A stretch of DNA of 64,000 nucleotides from Desulfomonile tiedjei (GCA_016212925.1 JACRDF010000025.1:248001-312000); one strand, 5' to 3'. Counted from the first letter of the stretch, positions 1 to 8,859 are shown. Translations and numbers: made by a program. The notes: generated by a model not told the origin, from the letters alone.

Positions 1-237
1 GACCATTGCAGAGGCCCAGACTATGAAAAACAAGCGACATGTGAACTTCATTGTCGCCTCCTTGGACGAAAGCCCTTCTTCACATCGAATGCATTGGCAA
101 AGAGCTATAGCTGAACCCGATCATAAATTCAACTCTCCGGCCAACCGTTCGTCCATCCTCGGGGCGGCCGGGCCTTTTCTTCACCTGTTAAATGCTATAT
201 AGCTGTATGGATCTTATGCGCATCAAGGAGGTAAACG
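1..237. other. Upstream region of ndk
   Basis: No gene is supportable here. One open frame runs in from the left edge and ends at a TAG near base 201, but it resembles no family I know. A strong ribosome binding site (AAGGAGG) lies just before the ndk start. I could not fix a promoter. Confidence 0.4.
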
Positions 238-651
238 ATGCAGAGGACCCTGTCCATAATAAAACCGGACGGCGTAGCCAAGAAACTGATTGGTGAAGTG
301 GTCCGCACTTTCGAAAGCGCAGGCTTGAAAATAGCCGCAATGAAGATGAAGAAGCTCAGTCGCGAAGAAGCAGAAGGATTCTACTACGTACACAAAGAAC
401 GACCTTTTTTCGGAGAACTCATAGAATTCATGATTTCCGGGCCCGTAGTGCTTATGGTACTGGAAGGGGAAAATGCCATAGCGCGCAACCGCGAAATAAT
501 GGGCGCCACCGATCCAGCGGAAGCGGCGGATGGAACGATCCGGGCTCGCTGGGCTGACAGCAAACAAAACAACATCGTGCACGGCTCCGACTCGGAAGAG
601 AGTGCGATGTTCGAGATAAGCCATTTTTTCAGTGGCATAGAAGTCTTTTGA
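238..651 (+). CDS. ndk: Nucleoside diphosphate kinase
   Basis: Transfers the gamma-phosphate of ATP to nucleoside diphosphates through a phosphohistidine intermediate, balancing NTP and dNTP pools in the cytoplasm. The 137 residues match the usual family length of about 140. The N-terminus ([17 protein letters not shown]) is the family signature and the active-site histidine is H115 in NIVHGSDS. The ATG follows an ideal AAGGAGG. The stop codon overlaps the start of rlmN, so the two are probably co-transcribed and translationally coupled. Confidence 0.97.
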   Translation: MQRTLSIIKPDGVAKKLIGEVVRTFESAGLKIAAMKMKKLSREEAEGFYYVHKERPFFGELIEFMISGPVVLMVLEGENAIARNREIMGATDPAEAADGTIRARWADSKQNNIVHGSDSEESAMFEISHFFSGIEVF

Positions 652-1733
652 TGGATTTAATTGGCTCAGGAAAACTTGATTCATGCGGACTGCCGGATGT
701 GGTCGGAATGACGCATCCTGAGTTGTTGGAGTTCCTCGGTGGACTCGGCAAAGAAAGGTACCGATCCGCTCAAGTGATGAAGTGGGTTCACCAGGGCTTG
801 GCTGATTCCTTTCAAGGAATGACCAATCTTTCCAAGGCCATGCGGGAAGAGCTTTCTCTCCGGGCCCGCATCGGCCTTCCCGAGGTCCTGCACGTGAGCC
901 GATCCGACGACTCCACGTGCAAGTTCCTTCTTGGGCTGAAAGATGGGCATTGCATAGAAACCGTCCTGATTCCCGAACAAGACCACGATACCCTTTGCGT
1001 TTCCACACAGGTCGGATGCGCGATGGGGTGCCGGATATGCCGTACCGGGAAAATGGGGCTGAAGCGCAACCTCACCGCAGGCGAGATTGTGTCCCAGCTC
1101 CTTACCGTACGTAGGACCCTCCCAACTTCTAAGATCACCAATGTGGTCTTTATGGGAATGGGAGAACCTCTGGCAAATTTCGGAGAGACCGTCAGGGCCG
1201 TCAACATCTTGACCCACCCCAATGGCCCACAAATTTCTTGGAGGCGTCTGACCGTGTCTACCGCGGGGCTTGTTCCACGCATTGGAGAGCTTGGGCAAAC
1301 CGTCAGGGTGAAGTTGGCGGTCAGCCTGAACGCGGTCACCGATGAGCAGCGAGACGCGATAATGCCGATCAACCGGAAGTATCCGCTGGCGGAGCTTCTT
1401 GCCGCCTTAAAGGATTACCCTCTGCCCAGGAGAGATCGCATCACCTTTGAGTACGTGCTCATCGACGGATTCAATGATTCGGACGCGGACGCCAGGCAGC
1501 TCGTACGGCTGCTTAACCCGATCCGGGCGAAAGTGAACCTCATTCCCCTCAATGACGAAGCGGCCGAAGGGCTGAAGTCCCCCAAGCCTGAGCGGGTCCT
1601 CAAGTTTCAGGAAATCCTCATGTCGCGGTCACTGATGGCAATAATTCGGAAGTCTCGCGGCCGCGACATACTTGCCGCATGTGGCCAATTGGCCGCTGAA
1701 AAAGGGGACCTCGGTGAGCGGCAGGCTGGATGA
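651..1733 (+). CDS. rlmN: 23S rRNA (A2503-C2)/tRNA (A37-C2) methyltransferase RlmN
   Basis: Radical-SAM enzyme that methylates C2 of A2503 in 23S rRNA and A37 in some tRNAs. The protein has 360 residues. The iron-sulfur motif CX3CX2C is at about C123, C127 and C130 (VGCAMGCRIC), the SAM-binding GMGEPLAN stretch follows, and the conserved C-terminal cysteine that forms the protein-RNA adduct is near C344 (ILAACGQLA). The start is the ATG at 651, overlapping the ndk stop by one base; a TTG at 648 is possible. Its 3' end overlaps the next gene by 20 bases. Confidence 0.95.
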   Translation: MDLIGSGKLDSCGLPDVVGMTHPELLEFLGGLGKERYRSAQVMKWVHQGLADSFQGMTNLSKAMREELSLRARIGLPEVLHVSRSDDSTCKFLLGLKDGHCIETVLIPEQDHDTLCVSTQVGCAMGCRICRTGKMGLKRNLTAGEIVSQLLTVRRTLPTSKITNVVFMGMGEPLANFGETVRAVNILTHPNGPQISWRRLTVSTAGLVPRIGELGQTVRVKLAVSLNAVTDEQRDAIMPINRKYPLAELLAALKDYPLPRRDRITFEYVLIDGFNDSDADARQLVRLLNPIRAKVNLIPLNDEAAEGLKSPKPERVLKFQEILMSRSLMAIIRKSRGRDILAACGQLAAEKGDLGERQAG

Positions 1734-3285
1734 CCTGATTCGGGCCTTATCCCACCCCTCGATCTACCCCCACAATCCCCAGTCGGTAAGGGTGCTTCAG
1801 ACCCATATCTCAGTGGTCTTCATCGCGGGCGACCTGGTCTACAAGATCAAGAAGCCAGTGGACTTCGGTTTCCTGGACTTCACAACACTTGAAAAACGTC
1901 GCTTCTTTTGCCGGCAGGAAGTGGAGTTGAATTCGCGCTTCTCCGAGGGCATCTACCTGGGAGTGGAGTCCATTTATGAGGGCCCCTCCGGTGTGAACCT
2001 GCGCGGGGAAGGGGACGAAATCGAAGCCGCGGTGCTCATGCGGCGCGTTCCCGAAGATCAGACGATGCTGAAAATGCTGGAGGCAGAGCGCATAACTCCT
2101 GAGATTCTCGATCAGCTCGCGGACAGGCTGGCTTATTTTCATTCCCAGGCAGCCACAGGACCCGAGATATCTAGCTTCGGGTCACCCGAGGTGATCTATC
2201 AGAACCTTAGAGAGAACTTTGAACAAACGGAAGCTTATGTGGGGAAAACCATCGATGCCGAGACCCATAAAGAAGTCTCACAATTGGCAATGGATTTCCT
2301 TCAAACGCACAAAGATCTCTTTCGACAAAGGATTCGTCAAGGATTCATCCGGGATTGCCACGGAGACCTTCATCTGGATCACGTGGTGATACTCGATGAA
2401 ATCATGCTCTATGACTGTATTGAATTTAACGATCGCTTCCGTTACGGAGACACTGCGGCAGATCTGGCTTTTCTACTCATGGACCTGGATTTCAGGGGAT
2501 TTCCTGCTTTTTCGGAGCAGATCTCCAATAGGTACGCGGATTCGTCGGGAGACCGCGAGATTCTACGACTGCTGCCTTTCTACAAGTCTTATCGCGCTTT
2601 TGTGAGGGGCAAGGTCCTGGGCTTTACCTTGGATGAGCCCGAGGTTTCCTTCGCGGAAAAAGAATCCTCTCGCGCGATGGCCGGTGCCTATTTCCGACTG
2701 GCTCTCGCGTACATGATGCCCCCACCCCCACCAGCGCTTGTGATCTTCTCGGGCCTGATGGCCACGGGAAAGAGTCACCTGGCAGAGAGGCTCGGGGTGA
2801 GGCTTGGAGTCGAGCCTTTGCGATCCGATAAAGTTCGCAAAGAGATACATGGATTACCTCCAATAAAACATCAACTTGACAAGTACGGCCAGGGGATCTA
2901 TAGACCGGATGCGACAGAACGGACGTATGAGGCGCTTCTGGTTGAAGCCCGGCAGCGCCTTAATCGTGGAGAATCCGTTATCTTGGACGCTTCTTTTATG
3001 CGGTATCGACATCGCCGGGCAGCACGTGAACTTGCCTTGGCCACCAACGCGGCTTTCAGGATCGTGGAATGTGCCTGCCCCGACGAGATCATTCGGCAAC
3101 GGCTCGAAGACCGGCTCCAGAATAAAAAGGAGCCCTCGGACGCAACGTGGGAGATCTTCCCCGACCAGAAAGTCCGTTTCGAACCCATAGGCCCGGAAGA
3201 ACGCCAAGGCCATCGCGTGTGGGATTCAACCACCAATGCAGACTCTTTCCTGGCTTCATTGGTTCTTGACCTCATGTGTCCCTAA
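1714..3285 (+). CDS. Fusion of aminoglycoside-phosphotransferase-like domain and P-loop kinase domain
   Basis: A two-domain kinase-like protein of 523 residues. The N-terminal two thirds have the APH fold: VYKIKKPVDFGF early on, the catalytic loop HGDLHLDH near residue 216, and the metal-binding IEFNDRFRYGD near 236. The C-terminal third is a separate nucleotide kinase with a Walker A GLMATGKS near residue 350. Proteins of this build are annotated as bifunctional aminoglycoside phosphotransferase/ATP-binding proteins; I know of no settled substrate, and drug resistance should not be inferred from the name. I chose the GTG at 1714, which follows AAAGGGG; an ATG at 1672 lies deeper inside rlmN. 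Confidence 0.85.
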   Translation: MSGRLDDLIRALSHPSIYPHNPQSVRVLQTHISVVFIAGDLVYKIKKPVDFGFLDFTTLEKRRFFCRQEVELNSRFSEGIYLGVESIYEGPSGVNLRGEGDEIEAAVLMRRVPEDQTMLKMLEAERITPEILDQLADRLAYFHSQAATGPEISSFGSPEVIYQNLRENFEQTEAYVGKTIDAETHKEVSQLAMDFLQTHKDLFRQRIRQGFIRDCHGDLHLDHVVILDEIMLYDCIEFNDRFRYGDTAADLAFLLMDLDFRGFPAFSEQISNRYADSSGDREILRLLPFYKSYRAFVRGKVLGFTLDEPEVSFAEKESSRAMAGAYFRLALAYMMPPPPPALVIFSGLMATGKSHLAERLGVRLGVEPLRSDKVRKEIHGLPPIKHQLDKYGQGIYRPDATERTYEALLVEARQRLNRGESVILDASFMRYRHRRAARELALATNAAFRIVECACPDEIIRQRLEDRLQNKKEPSDATWEIFPDQKVRFEPIGPEERQGHRVWDSTTNADSFLASLVLDLMCP

Positions 3286-3384
3286 TAGTCGCGTGGCGGC
3301 CGGAGCGCAGTGGGACACCATATGAGCCATTTTCACGTTTTCGACGGCGCTTCCGCAGTCAGTCATCTCTTGAGGAGGCTTGCA

Positions 3385-4278
3385 ATGAGCTTCGGTCAAA
3401 TCCTTGCTTTCAGTCTGGCGTCTATTTTGTTGGCAGGGTGCGTGCCTCAGACGGTTTCCGGTCCGGGGAAAGAAGAGAAGGATGTGCAGCTTCACTACCA
3501 GATGGGCATAAACTATCTCAACGAGGGAAAAACCCCGCAAGCAATAAAGGAACTGATGGAAGCGCAGAAACTGTCATCAAAAAATGCGGATGTAGAGCAT
3601 GCGCTAGGGCTTGCGTATCAGGCGAAGGGACTTAACGACAAGGCGATAGAGCAATACAAAAAAGCCTTGGAACTGGAGCCCAAGTTAAGTGAGGCTCGAA
3701 ACAACCTCGGCACGGCTTATCTTGCCAAAAGCATGTACGATGAAGCTGTCAAGGAATTTGAGCAGTGTTTGAAGGACCCCACATATGCCACACCTGAAAA
3801 GGCCGCATACAATATGGGCGTGGCATACTTCAACATGAAGGACCTGGATAAGGCTATTGAACACTATGAGAAAGCTATCGCTCTGAAAGACAATAATCCC
3901 AATGCCTTGTATAACCTGGGGTTCTGCTACGAGGAAAAAAGGGCTTACCAGAAGGCCCTCGACTATTATAAGAAGGCCTCTAACATGGACCTGGCGTTTA
4001 GAGAGGCCTATTACCGCATGGGTGTGGTGTTAGAGCTTCAGGACGATCACGCCAAAGTTGTGGACACCATGAAGAAAGCCCTCGAAGTTGATGGCGATTA
4101 TCATGCCGCGCGCCTGCTGATGGGAAAGGCGCTTGTCCGCATAGGAAAGGTGGACAACGGTGTGAAAGAACTGGAACGTGTTCTGAAAAGCGATCCGGAG
4201 AGCAACTTGGGCAAAGAAGCTCAGAATGAGATCGCGAAACTGAAGCTGTCGAAGTTTAGAGGTATCGCCAAACCATAG
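3385..4278 (+). CDS. TPR-repeat lipoprotein
   Basis: A 297-residue exported lipoprotein. The ATG at 3385 follows TGAGGAGG and gives a lipoprotein signal peptide with lipobox LLAGC, so C19 would be the lipidated residue. The rest is a run of about seven tetratricopeptide repeats (for example AEVHALGLAYQAKG-type and ALYNLGFCYEEKRAYQKAL), each near 34 residues. In overall look it recalls PilF/NlpI-type TPR lipoproteins that assist pilus or envelope assembly, but no pilus gene is adjacent. The partner is unknown. Confidence 0.85.
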   Translation: MSFGQILAFSLASILLAGCVPQTVSGPGKEEKDVQLHYQMGINYLNEGKTPQAIKELMEAQKLSSKNADVEHALGLAYQAKGLNDKAIEQYKKALELEPKLSEARNNLGTAYLAKSMYDEAVKEFEQCLKDPTYATPEKAAYNMGVAYFNMKDLDKAIEHYEKAIALKDNNPNALYNLGFCYEEKRAYQKALDYYKKASNMDLAFREAYYRMGVVLELQDDHAKVVDTMKKALEVDGDYHAARLLMGKALVRIGKVDNGVKELERVLKSDPESNLGKEAQNEIAKLKLSKFRGIAKP

Positions 4279-4521
4279 CGAGGAGCTTCCTTTTCAACCA
4301 TGGATTGTTTACTTAGACCCGCTTCGCAGAAACCAGCATGGAAACAAGCTTGCCGTCTTCGTTCCCAGGCTCCGCCCGGGAACCGGGCAAACGGTTGCAC
4401 GAGGCCTTAATCCGGATTCCTGCTTTCGCGAGAACGAGGGTCCCGGGTCATGAGACTGTCCAATTTCAGCGTTTATGCCCTTCTGGGGTTCCCCGACCAT
4501 TTCCTCTATCAGGAGACTTCT
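4279..4521. other. Intergenic region with palindromic remnants
   Basis: This 243-base gap contains the hairpin at 4361-4383 and, next to it, a stretch resembling another common short repeat (CCGGATTCCTGCTTTCGCGA). No gene is evident. Confidence 0.4.
4361..4383. repeat. Short palindrome
   Basis: GTTCCCAGGC and GCCCGGGAAC form 10-base arms with one mismatch around a TCC loop. It resembles the short palindromes found many times between genes in related genomes; only this copy is seen here. Confidence 0.5.
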
Positions 4522-5127
4522 ATGCCGAAGATCCAGCGAGCGTTAATCAGTGTTACGAACAAGTCCGGAATCGACGAACTGGGGAAAGGCCTGGCCGAAT
4601 TTGGGGTGGAGATTCTCTCCACCGGCGGAACAGCCAAGACGCTCGGGCAAGCCGGCGTGAAAATCAAAGAGGTGGCCGATTTCACCGGGTTTCCTGAGAT
4701 GCTCGACGGAAGAGTCAAAACTCTGCATCCGAAAATTCACGGCGGGATACTGGGCATTCGTTCGCGCTCCGAGCATGTTCAGGCCATGAATGAGCATGGG
4801 ATTCTCCCCATAGACATGGTGGTGGTCAACCTGTACGCGTTCGAAAAGACCGTCGCTCGGCAGGGATGCGCTTTGCCCGACGCCATAGAAAACATCGACA
4901 TCGGAGGACCTACCTTACTGAGGGCCGCGGCCAAGAATTATCCCTTTGTCACGGTTATAACCGACCCTGCGGACTACGCAGCGGTCCTGGAAGAGATGAA
5001 GCGTTCCGAGGGAGCTGTATCGGAAGCGACGAACTTCCGCCTGGCCAAAAAGGTTTTCAAACTGACCCACGAGTACGACGGTGCTATCACTCGATACCTG
5101 GCGTCGGTGTCCGGCCCGGACAGGTAG
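4522..5127 (+). CDS. purH: IMP cyclohydrolase (PurH N-terminal domain only)
   Basis: Closes the second ring of the purine skeleton, turning FAICAR into IMP, the last step of de novo purine synthesis. The protein is only 201 residues and consists of the MGS-like IMP cyclohydrolase domain: [18 protein letters not shown] at the start, STGGTAKTL, the [19 protein letters not shown] block, and [14 protein letters not shown]. The usual C-terminal AICAR transformylase domain (about 300 residues) is absent and no remnant follows. Stand-alone cyclohydrolases are known in this branch of bacteria, so the formyl transfer must be encoded elsewhere. The ATG at 4522 follows CAGGAGA. purE follows after 28 bases. 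Confidence 0.93.
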   Translation: MPKIQRALISVTNKSGIDELGKGLAEFGVEILSTGGTAKTLGQAGVKIKEVADFTGFPEMLDGRVKTLHPKIHGGILGIRSRSEHVQAMNEHGILPIDMVVVNLYAFEKTVARQGCALPDAIENIDIGGPTLLRAAAKNYPFVTVITDPADYAAVLEEMKRSEGAVSEATNFRLAKKVFKLTHEYDGAITRYLASVSGPDR

Positions 5128-5155
5128 GGGAAGTCAATTGGCTCAAAAGGACACC

Positions 5156-5659
5156 ATGAAAAAGATTCAGGTCGGGATAATTATGGGGAGTGACTCGGAT
5201 CTGGCGGTCATGGAAAAGGCTGCCCAGATCCTGCGGCGTTTCGGGATATCGTATTTCATGACCGTTGCCTCCGCCCATCGGACCCCCGAGAAGGTGGCAG
5301 CCCTTGCTAAAAGAGCTGAAGAAGAAGACTGGAAGGCCCTTATCGCAGGGGCCGGAATGGCAGCGCACCTCGCGGGTTTCTTGGCTGCCCATACCGTGGT
5401 GCCGGTGATCGGTGTACCGATGGATTCCTCGTCCCTGAAAGGGTTGGACGCGCTGCTGTCAACGGTCCAAATGCCGGGTGGCGTACCGGTGGCGACCATG
5501 GGACTGGGAGCCGCGGGCGCAAAGAACGCGGGCCTGCTCGTCGTTCACATTCTGGCTGCATTCGATCCGAGCCTGAGAAACAAGCTCAAACAATACCGAA
5601 AAGAACAAGCCGCAGAAGTAGAAAAAAAAGCAGCCCGCGTGGAGGGTAGAGAAGAATAG
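5156..5659 (+). CDS. purE: N5-carboxyaminoimidazole ribonucleotide mutase PurE
   Basis: Converts N5-CAIR to CAIR in de novo purine synthesis. The 167-residue protein starts with the family signature IMGSDSDLAVMEKA, carries the SAHRTPE motif with its catalytic histidine, and ends with GLGAAGAKNAGLLV. It belongs to class I PurE by its length and the SAHRTPE loop; purK is not in the window. The start was set at the ATG after AAAAGGA. It very likely shares a transcript with purH. Confidence 0.95.
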   Translation: MKKIQVGIIMGSDSDLAVMEKAAQILRRFGISYFMTVASAHRTPEKVAALAKRAEEEDWKALIAGAGMAAHLAGFLAAHTVVPVIGVPMDSSSLKGLDALLSTVQMPGGVPVATMGLGAAGAKNAGLLVVHILAAFDPSLRNKLKQYRKEQAAEVEKKAARVEGREE

Positions 5660-5673
5660 GGTAGAAGGAACAG

Positions 5674-5736
5674 ATGCATGCGGGGGGAAACTTTTTTGCA
5701 AAAAAGTTTCCCCCCGCACCCCCCTTCCAAAAACTC
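5674..5736 (+). repeat. Left copy of 61-bp inverted repeat; bidirectional terminator-like palindrome
   Basis: Bases 5681-5716 are a perfect palindrome: CGGGGGGAAACTTTTTT, then GCAAAAAAGTTTCCCCCCG. It is preceded by ATGCAT and followed by an asymmetric tail CACCCCCCTTCCAAAAACTC. The same unit returns in opposite orientation at 7420-7480, differing only by two extra bases here. As a G/C stem with T- and A-runs it could end transcription of purE on one strand and of the methyltransferase operon on the other. Confidence 0.8.
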
Positions 5737-5846
5737 TTGGTGTTGCGTCGAAGCAACTTCCCAGAGACCGAGTTCCGGGCGCAACAGAGACTGAAGCCGC
5801 ATGGGCTACGGCTCGGTTGTCTATAACTTCACTTCGTAGGCCGATC

Positions 5847-6110
5847 TCATTCAGGCATCGGTGTTACGAGCCCCTCGGCTCGCAGCAGCTGAAGGAGCGG
5901 CACTAATCTGTCCTCGTAGCCCCCCGGCTCGTAATTTTTATATCTGGGTATTCTTTCCAAATCCGTGTCGTCCAGTGTTAGGGTGAGTCGGTTCAGATCA
6001 AGCTGCTTACCAAGCTTACGCAGTAGATCTTGGAATCCCCCTTGACCGTGAACATCAGCCATCAGTTGATCAGCAATCTCTTGAGTGACCCTGACTTCGA
6101 TGGTTTTCAT
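5847..6110 (-). CDS. Small protein downstream of the methyltransferase
   Basis: An 87-residue cytoplasmic protein of no family I recognise. It is charged, without cysteines or membrane segments. The N-terminus (KTIEVRVTQEIADQLMADV) reads as a short beta strand then helix, which could be a ribbon-helix-helix or antitoxin-like start, but I would not press that. It begins two bases after the methyltransferase stop, so it is in the same operon and lies inside the same inverted-repeat box. Confidence 0.65.
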   Translation of the reverse strand: MKTIEVRVTQEIADQLMADVHGQGGFQDLLRKLGKQLDLNRLTLTLDDTDLERIPRYKNYEPGGYEDRLVPLLQLLRAEGLVTPMPE

Positions 6111-6112
6111 GC

Positions 6113-7294
6113 CTAGTCCTTCCTGAAGAAGAGGATCTTCTCATCCGTCATAACGCTATAAAGACCAAACACTATTTTGCGTAGCTCCCTCTCGTACCTT
6201 AGCCCGTACGGAGCACCCCACGCTTTCATTTCTTCAGTGGTGGTTACCTCAGTCCCATCCGTAGCGTCACCGATGACGACCGCCGCTGCGCCGCCTGGTT
6301 TCAGAACGCGAGCTATTTCCCGGTAAACCAGTTTCATATCGTCTGTATACAGCCCCATTCTGCGTTTTGGTTTTCCTCTGACTCCGATAAAGTTTTCACG
6401 TATTGTGGGCAAATCGTGACCCATTGCACGCAAGGCATGAGCGTCGTTCTTCACGTAATCAAGGGCAATAGAATATGGCGGCGAGGTGACTATGGCATCG
6501 ATACTGGCATCCTGGATGCCCACGCTGGCCATTTCCCTGCAGTCGGCTTGAAACATTGAGATCCCACCAAAGTCAATTTTCAGCTTTTCCTTCGCCAATG
6601 CCATGTGGGTCACGGATCGCGACATTTTTGTGAGATTCTTTTGGTAGTAGGTATCCGGGTCACGTTTTCGGATTGCCACGTCGCTGGCGGTAACCATGTC
6701 CGCGAGCATGAAAAAATCACCAATTATGGGGTCAAAATCCTGTTTCGGCCGTCGACCGGTGGCCACAAGGTTAGCGATCTCGCTGGCCTTGCGCCAAGCT
6801 TGGGTTTTGACCCGAGAGATAAGCACGCACAAAGGCGAAATATCAATTCCCACGAAGTCAATGCCCAATATCATGCATTCGATAGCCGTAGTCCCGCTTC
6901 CGAGAAAGGGGTCCATCACGACCTGTCCAGGTCTAAGATGCAATAGGTTGAGAAGCGCTCTCACCATCTGCGGATGAAACTTGCCTTTGTACGGATAAAT
7001 CCAGTGCGTGAGGTATTGATTGACGGAGCGAGTTATGTTGTATTCACCGCCTTGATACCCTGGCAATATTAGCCTCTTGTAGATTGAGTCCTGTCCGTTT
7101 ACCGTACCAAAGTATGCCGATCGCTTGAGTAGCCCATCGATATCACCATTTCCGTTGAAAGTGTAATCCCATGGATTGAGCCTGTCCGAAGTGAAATCTG
7201 TGATTCCGAAAGATTCCAGTTCCCTTTCAGCAAGGGACTGTTCGTACATGAACTGCACGTTTCTGTGGAGACGGGCGCCGTTGCGAAAAGTCAT
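6113..7294 (-). CDS. DNA methyltransferase (N4-cytosine/N6-adenine type)
   Basis: A 393-residue SAM-dependent amino-methyltransferase. The SAM-binding motif I is MDPFLGSGTTAIE near residues 127-139, followed by GIDFVGIDISPLC; the catalytic motif IV is TSPPY at 270-274. The order I then IV, with about 140 residues between, fits an alpha-like or permuted arrangement. A KGKFHPQMVRALLN stretch just before motif I is typical of this methylase group. No restriction endonuclease gene is beside it, so it looks like an orphan methylase, unless the small downstream gene is a partner. The target site cannot be read from the sequence. The start is uncertain: the ribosome site before the ATG at 7294 is weak, and an in-frame ATG lies 16 codons in. 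Confidence 0.85.
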   Translation of the reverse strand: MTFRNGARLHRNVQFMYEQSLAERELESFGITDFTSDRLNPWDYTFNGNGDIDGLLKRSAYFGTVNGQDSIYKRLILPGYQGGEYNITRSVNQYLTHWIYPYKGKFHPQMVRALLNLLHLRPGQVVMDPFLGSGTTAIECMILGIDFVGIDISPLCVLISRVKTQAWRKASEIANLVATGRRPKQDFDPIIGDFFMLADMVTASDVAIRKRDPDTYYQKNLTKMSRSVTHMALAKEKLKIDFGGISMFQADCREMASVGIQDASIDAIVTSPPYSIALDYVKNDAHALRAMGHDLPTIRENFIGVRGKPKRRMGLYTDDMKLVYREIARVLKPGGAAAVVIGDATDGTEVTTTEEMKAWGAPYGLRYERELRKIVFGLYSVMTDEKILFFRKD

Positions 7295-7419
7295 TTCCGT
7301 TACCCCCTAGTGATACTCCTCGGACGCCTTCTATCACGTTTAGGCGAATTGTACAAAACCTTTTGTGAATGACGTCGGGGATGACCGGAGTCCAAGAGCT
7401 TGGGCTGACAAAATTGCGG

Positions 7420-7480
7420 GAGTTTTTGGAAGGGGGGTGCGGGGGGAAACTTTTTTGCAAAAAAGTTTCCCCCCATGCAT
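7420..7480 (-). repeat. Right copy of 61-bp inverted repeat
   Basis: Reverse complement of the unit at 5674-5736, matching at every base except a 2-base deletion next to ATGCAT. The asymmetric tails of both copies point inward, towards the methyltransferase. The palindrome could also terminate transcription from the aldolase gene, which ends the other way from upstream. Confidence 0.8.
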
Positions 7481-7495
7481 TTCGTTCTTCTCCCC

Positions 7496-8791
7496 CTAAT
7501 CCTCGAAATTGCCGGAGGGGCCTTTGTCGGATTCGAGGGAATTAGCTTTCTCTCGGATTTTCTCTTCGGTCCATTGGGCTGGATCTTCGATACGAGAGGC
7601 CTTGGGGCCCAAGTCGTAAGAACCGGCCTTTAGAATCGCCTCGACAGCCAGGGGCGCTGTGTCGTGGCCGTTGAAGACTTCCGTGATCAGCATGAAAATG
7701 AAGTCATCAACCGCCTGGATCATCTTCTGGCGGTACTCCCGAGGCTGGCCGAGCAGTTTGTTCTCGAATGGCTTATTGAGCTTCTTGAAGTCCCCGCCTT
7801 TCAAGCCCTTTTCCCGAGCGTACGCCACCATCTGCTCCCACAGGGGGTCGGAAACCCCCGCGTCGCGTATTTTGATGAAGTTTCCGTTCTCGTCCTGGAT
7901 GGCGTTTCCATACTCGTTTACCTTGAGCCCCCAGGAAACCATCTGAAGCGCAGTGGCGACATTTGCTTTGGTGGTGTGGGTTTCGCCGGCGATGCGCTTC
8001 AATCGCTCGAAACTGTTCCCCGAGGTGCCATGCTGAGCCCCTGAAGTATGGTAGGGCTCCAGTGCTTTGTGAATCTGAGCCGTCAGTTCCACCTGGATAC
8101 CCGCAGCACTGGCCTCGATGCCGTGTGTGGTGCCGTTGTTCAGGGCGATCCAATCCGGATGGAGATTGTGCGCGTTGAGACCTTGGATCAGGAAGAGGGC
8201 CTCCGCCACCGTGGAAAGCCCCTGTTTTCCCTTAATCTCGCCGACTTCGGTTTCATAACCTGCCCATGCCGGGACGAATTGGCTCAACGCCAGGTTGGTC
8301 AGAAGATTGTCCACGTCAGGCAGGTGCGACGCGTCAATTGCTATGGAGGTTACCCCCGCGTCGAACAGGCTCGGGATTTCCGTCCTCGCGGACTCCCTGT
8401 CAGCGTCTTTCTTTATTCCGTAATGATCAGCGTGGATGGCCACGGGAACGGTGATATTCAGTTCATTGCATATGGCATCAACCAACCGGGCCATGTTCCA
8501 GAGACTAACGTCGCAATAGGCGTCCGCGCCGCCTTCGGATTTGGCAATCTCGATTATTATGGCAGCGTTCGCTCTCTGGGCTGCTCGGAGCGCTCCGTAG
8601 GCGACAAAGGAGTTTCTGGCGCTCGCGGCTATGGCTATTGCATGGCCCTTGGCTATCATGGCCCGGTCGATGACCTTTCCGCTGACAATAAGTGCTCTGG
8701 AATGCGGAAACAATTTGGCCACGTTTGGCGGGCGCCCGACGGCCAGCGCTCGTTCGAAATCGCTTTTTGTAACAACCGGTTGACCCTGCAT
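7496..8791 (-). CDS. fba: Class II fructose-bisphosphate aldolase
   Basis: Zinc-dependent aldolase that splits fructose 1,6-bisphosphate, or joins the two trioses in gluconeogenesis. With 431 residues it is of the longer class II type. Metal-ligand and substrate regions are visible: VAIHADHYGIKKDADR, GVTSIAIDASH, and the QHGTSG loop late in the barrel. A conserved NNGTTHG follows the middle helix. The ATG at 8791 was chosen because it follows a clean CGGAGG; the frame stays open upstream without a better start. It stands alone on the minus strand with its own promoter candidate. Confidence 0.88.
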   Translation of the reverse strand: MQGQPVVTKSDFERALAVGRPPNVAKLFPHSRALIVSGKVIDRAMIAKGHAIAIAASARNSFVAYGALRAAQRANAAIIIEIAKSEGGADAYCDVSLWNMARLVDAICNELNITVPVAIHADHYGIKKDADRESARTEIPSLFDAGVTSIAIDASHLPDVDNLLTNLALSQFVPAWAGYETEVGEIKGKQGLSTVAEALFLIQGLNAHNLHPDWIALNNGTTHGIEASAAGIQVELTAQIHKALEPYHTSGAQHGTSGNSFERLKRIAGETHTTKANVATALQMVSWGLKVNEYGNAIQDENGNFIKIRDAGVSDPLWEQMVAYAREKGLKGGDFKKLNKPFENKLLGQPREYRQKMIQAVDDFIFMLITEVFNGHDTAPLAVEAILKAGSYDLGPKASRIEDPAQWTEEKIREKANSLESDKGPSGNFED

Positions 8792-8859
8792 ATCATCCTC
8801 CGTGAGATTATTTCGAGAAAGGTTTAACCACTTCATTCCGAAAAGCACATTGGTATTAC

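Noticed and set aside
1-201. Possible 3' end of a gene entering from the left
   Set aside because: The open frame is short and its product matches no family.
223-1008. Long open frame on the minus strand across ndk and rlmN
   Set aside because: It lies antisense to two clear genes, and its product resembles nothing and has random-looking composition.
1714-3285. Antibiotic-resistance gene
   Set aside because: The APH-like fold is shared by many small-molecule kinases, and the fused form sits among housekeeping genes with no mobile-element signs.
5847-7294. Restriction-modification system
   Set aside because: Only the methylase is recognised; no nuclease motif is seen in the small downstream protein or the neighbours.
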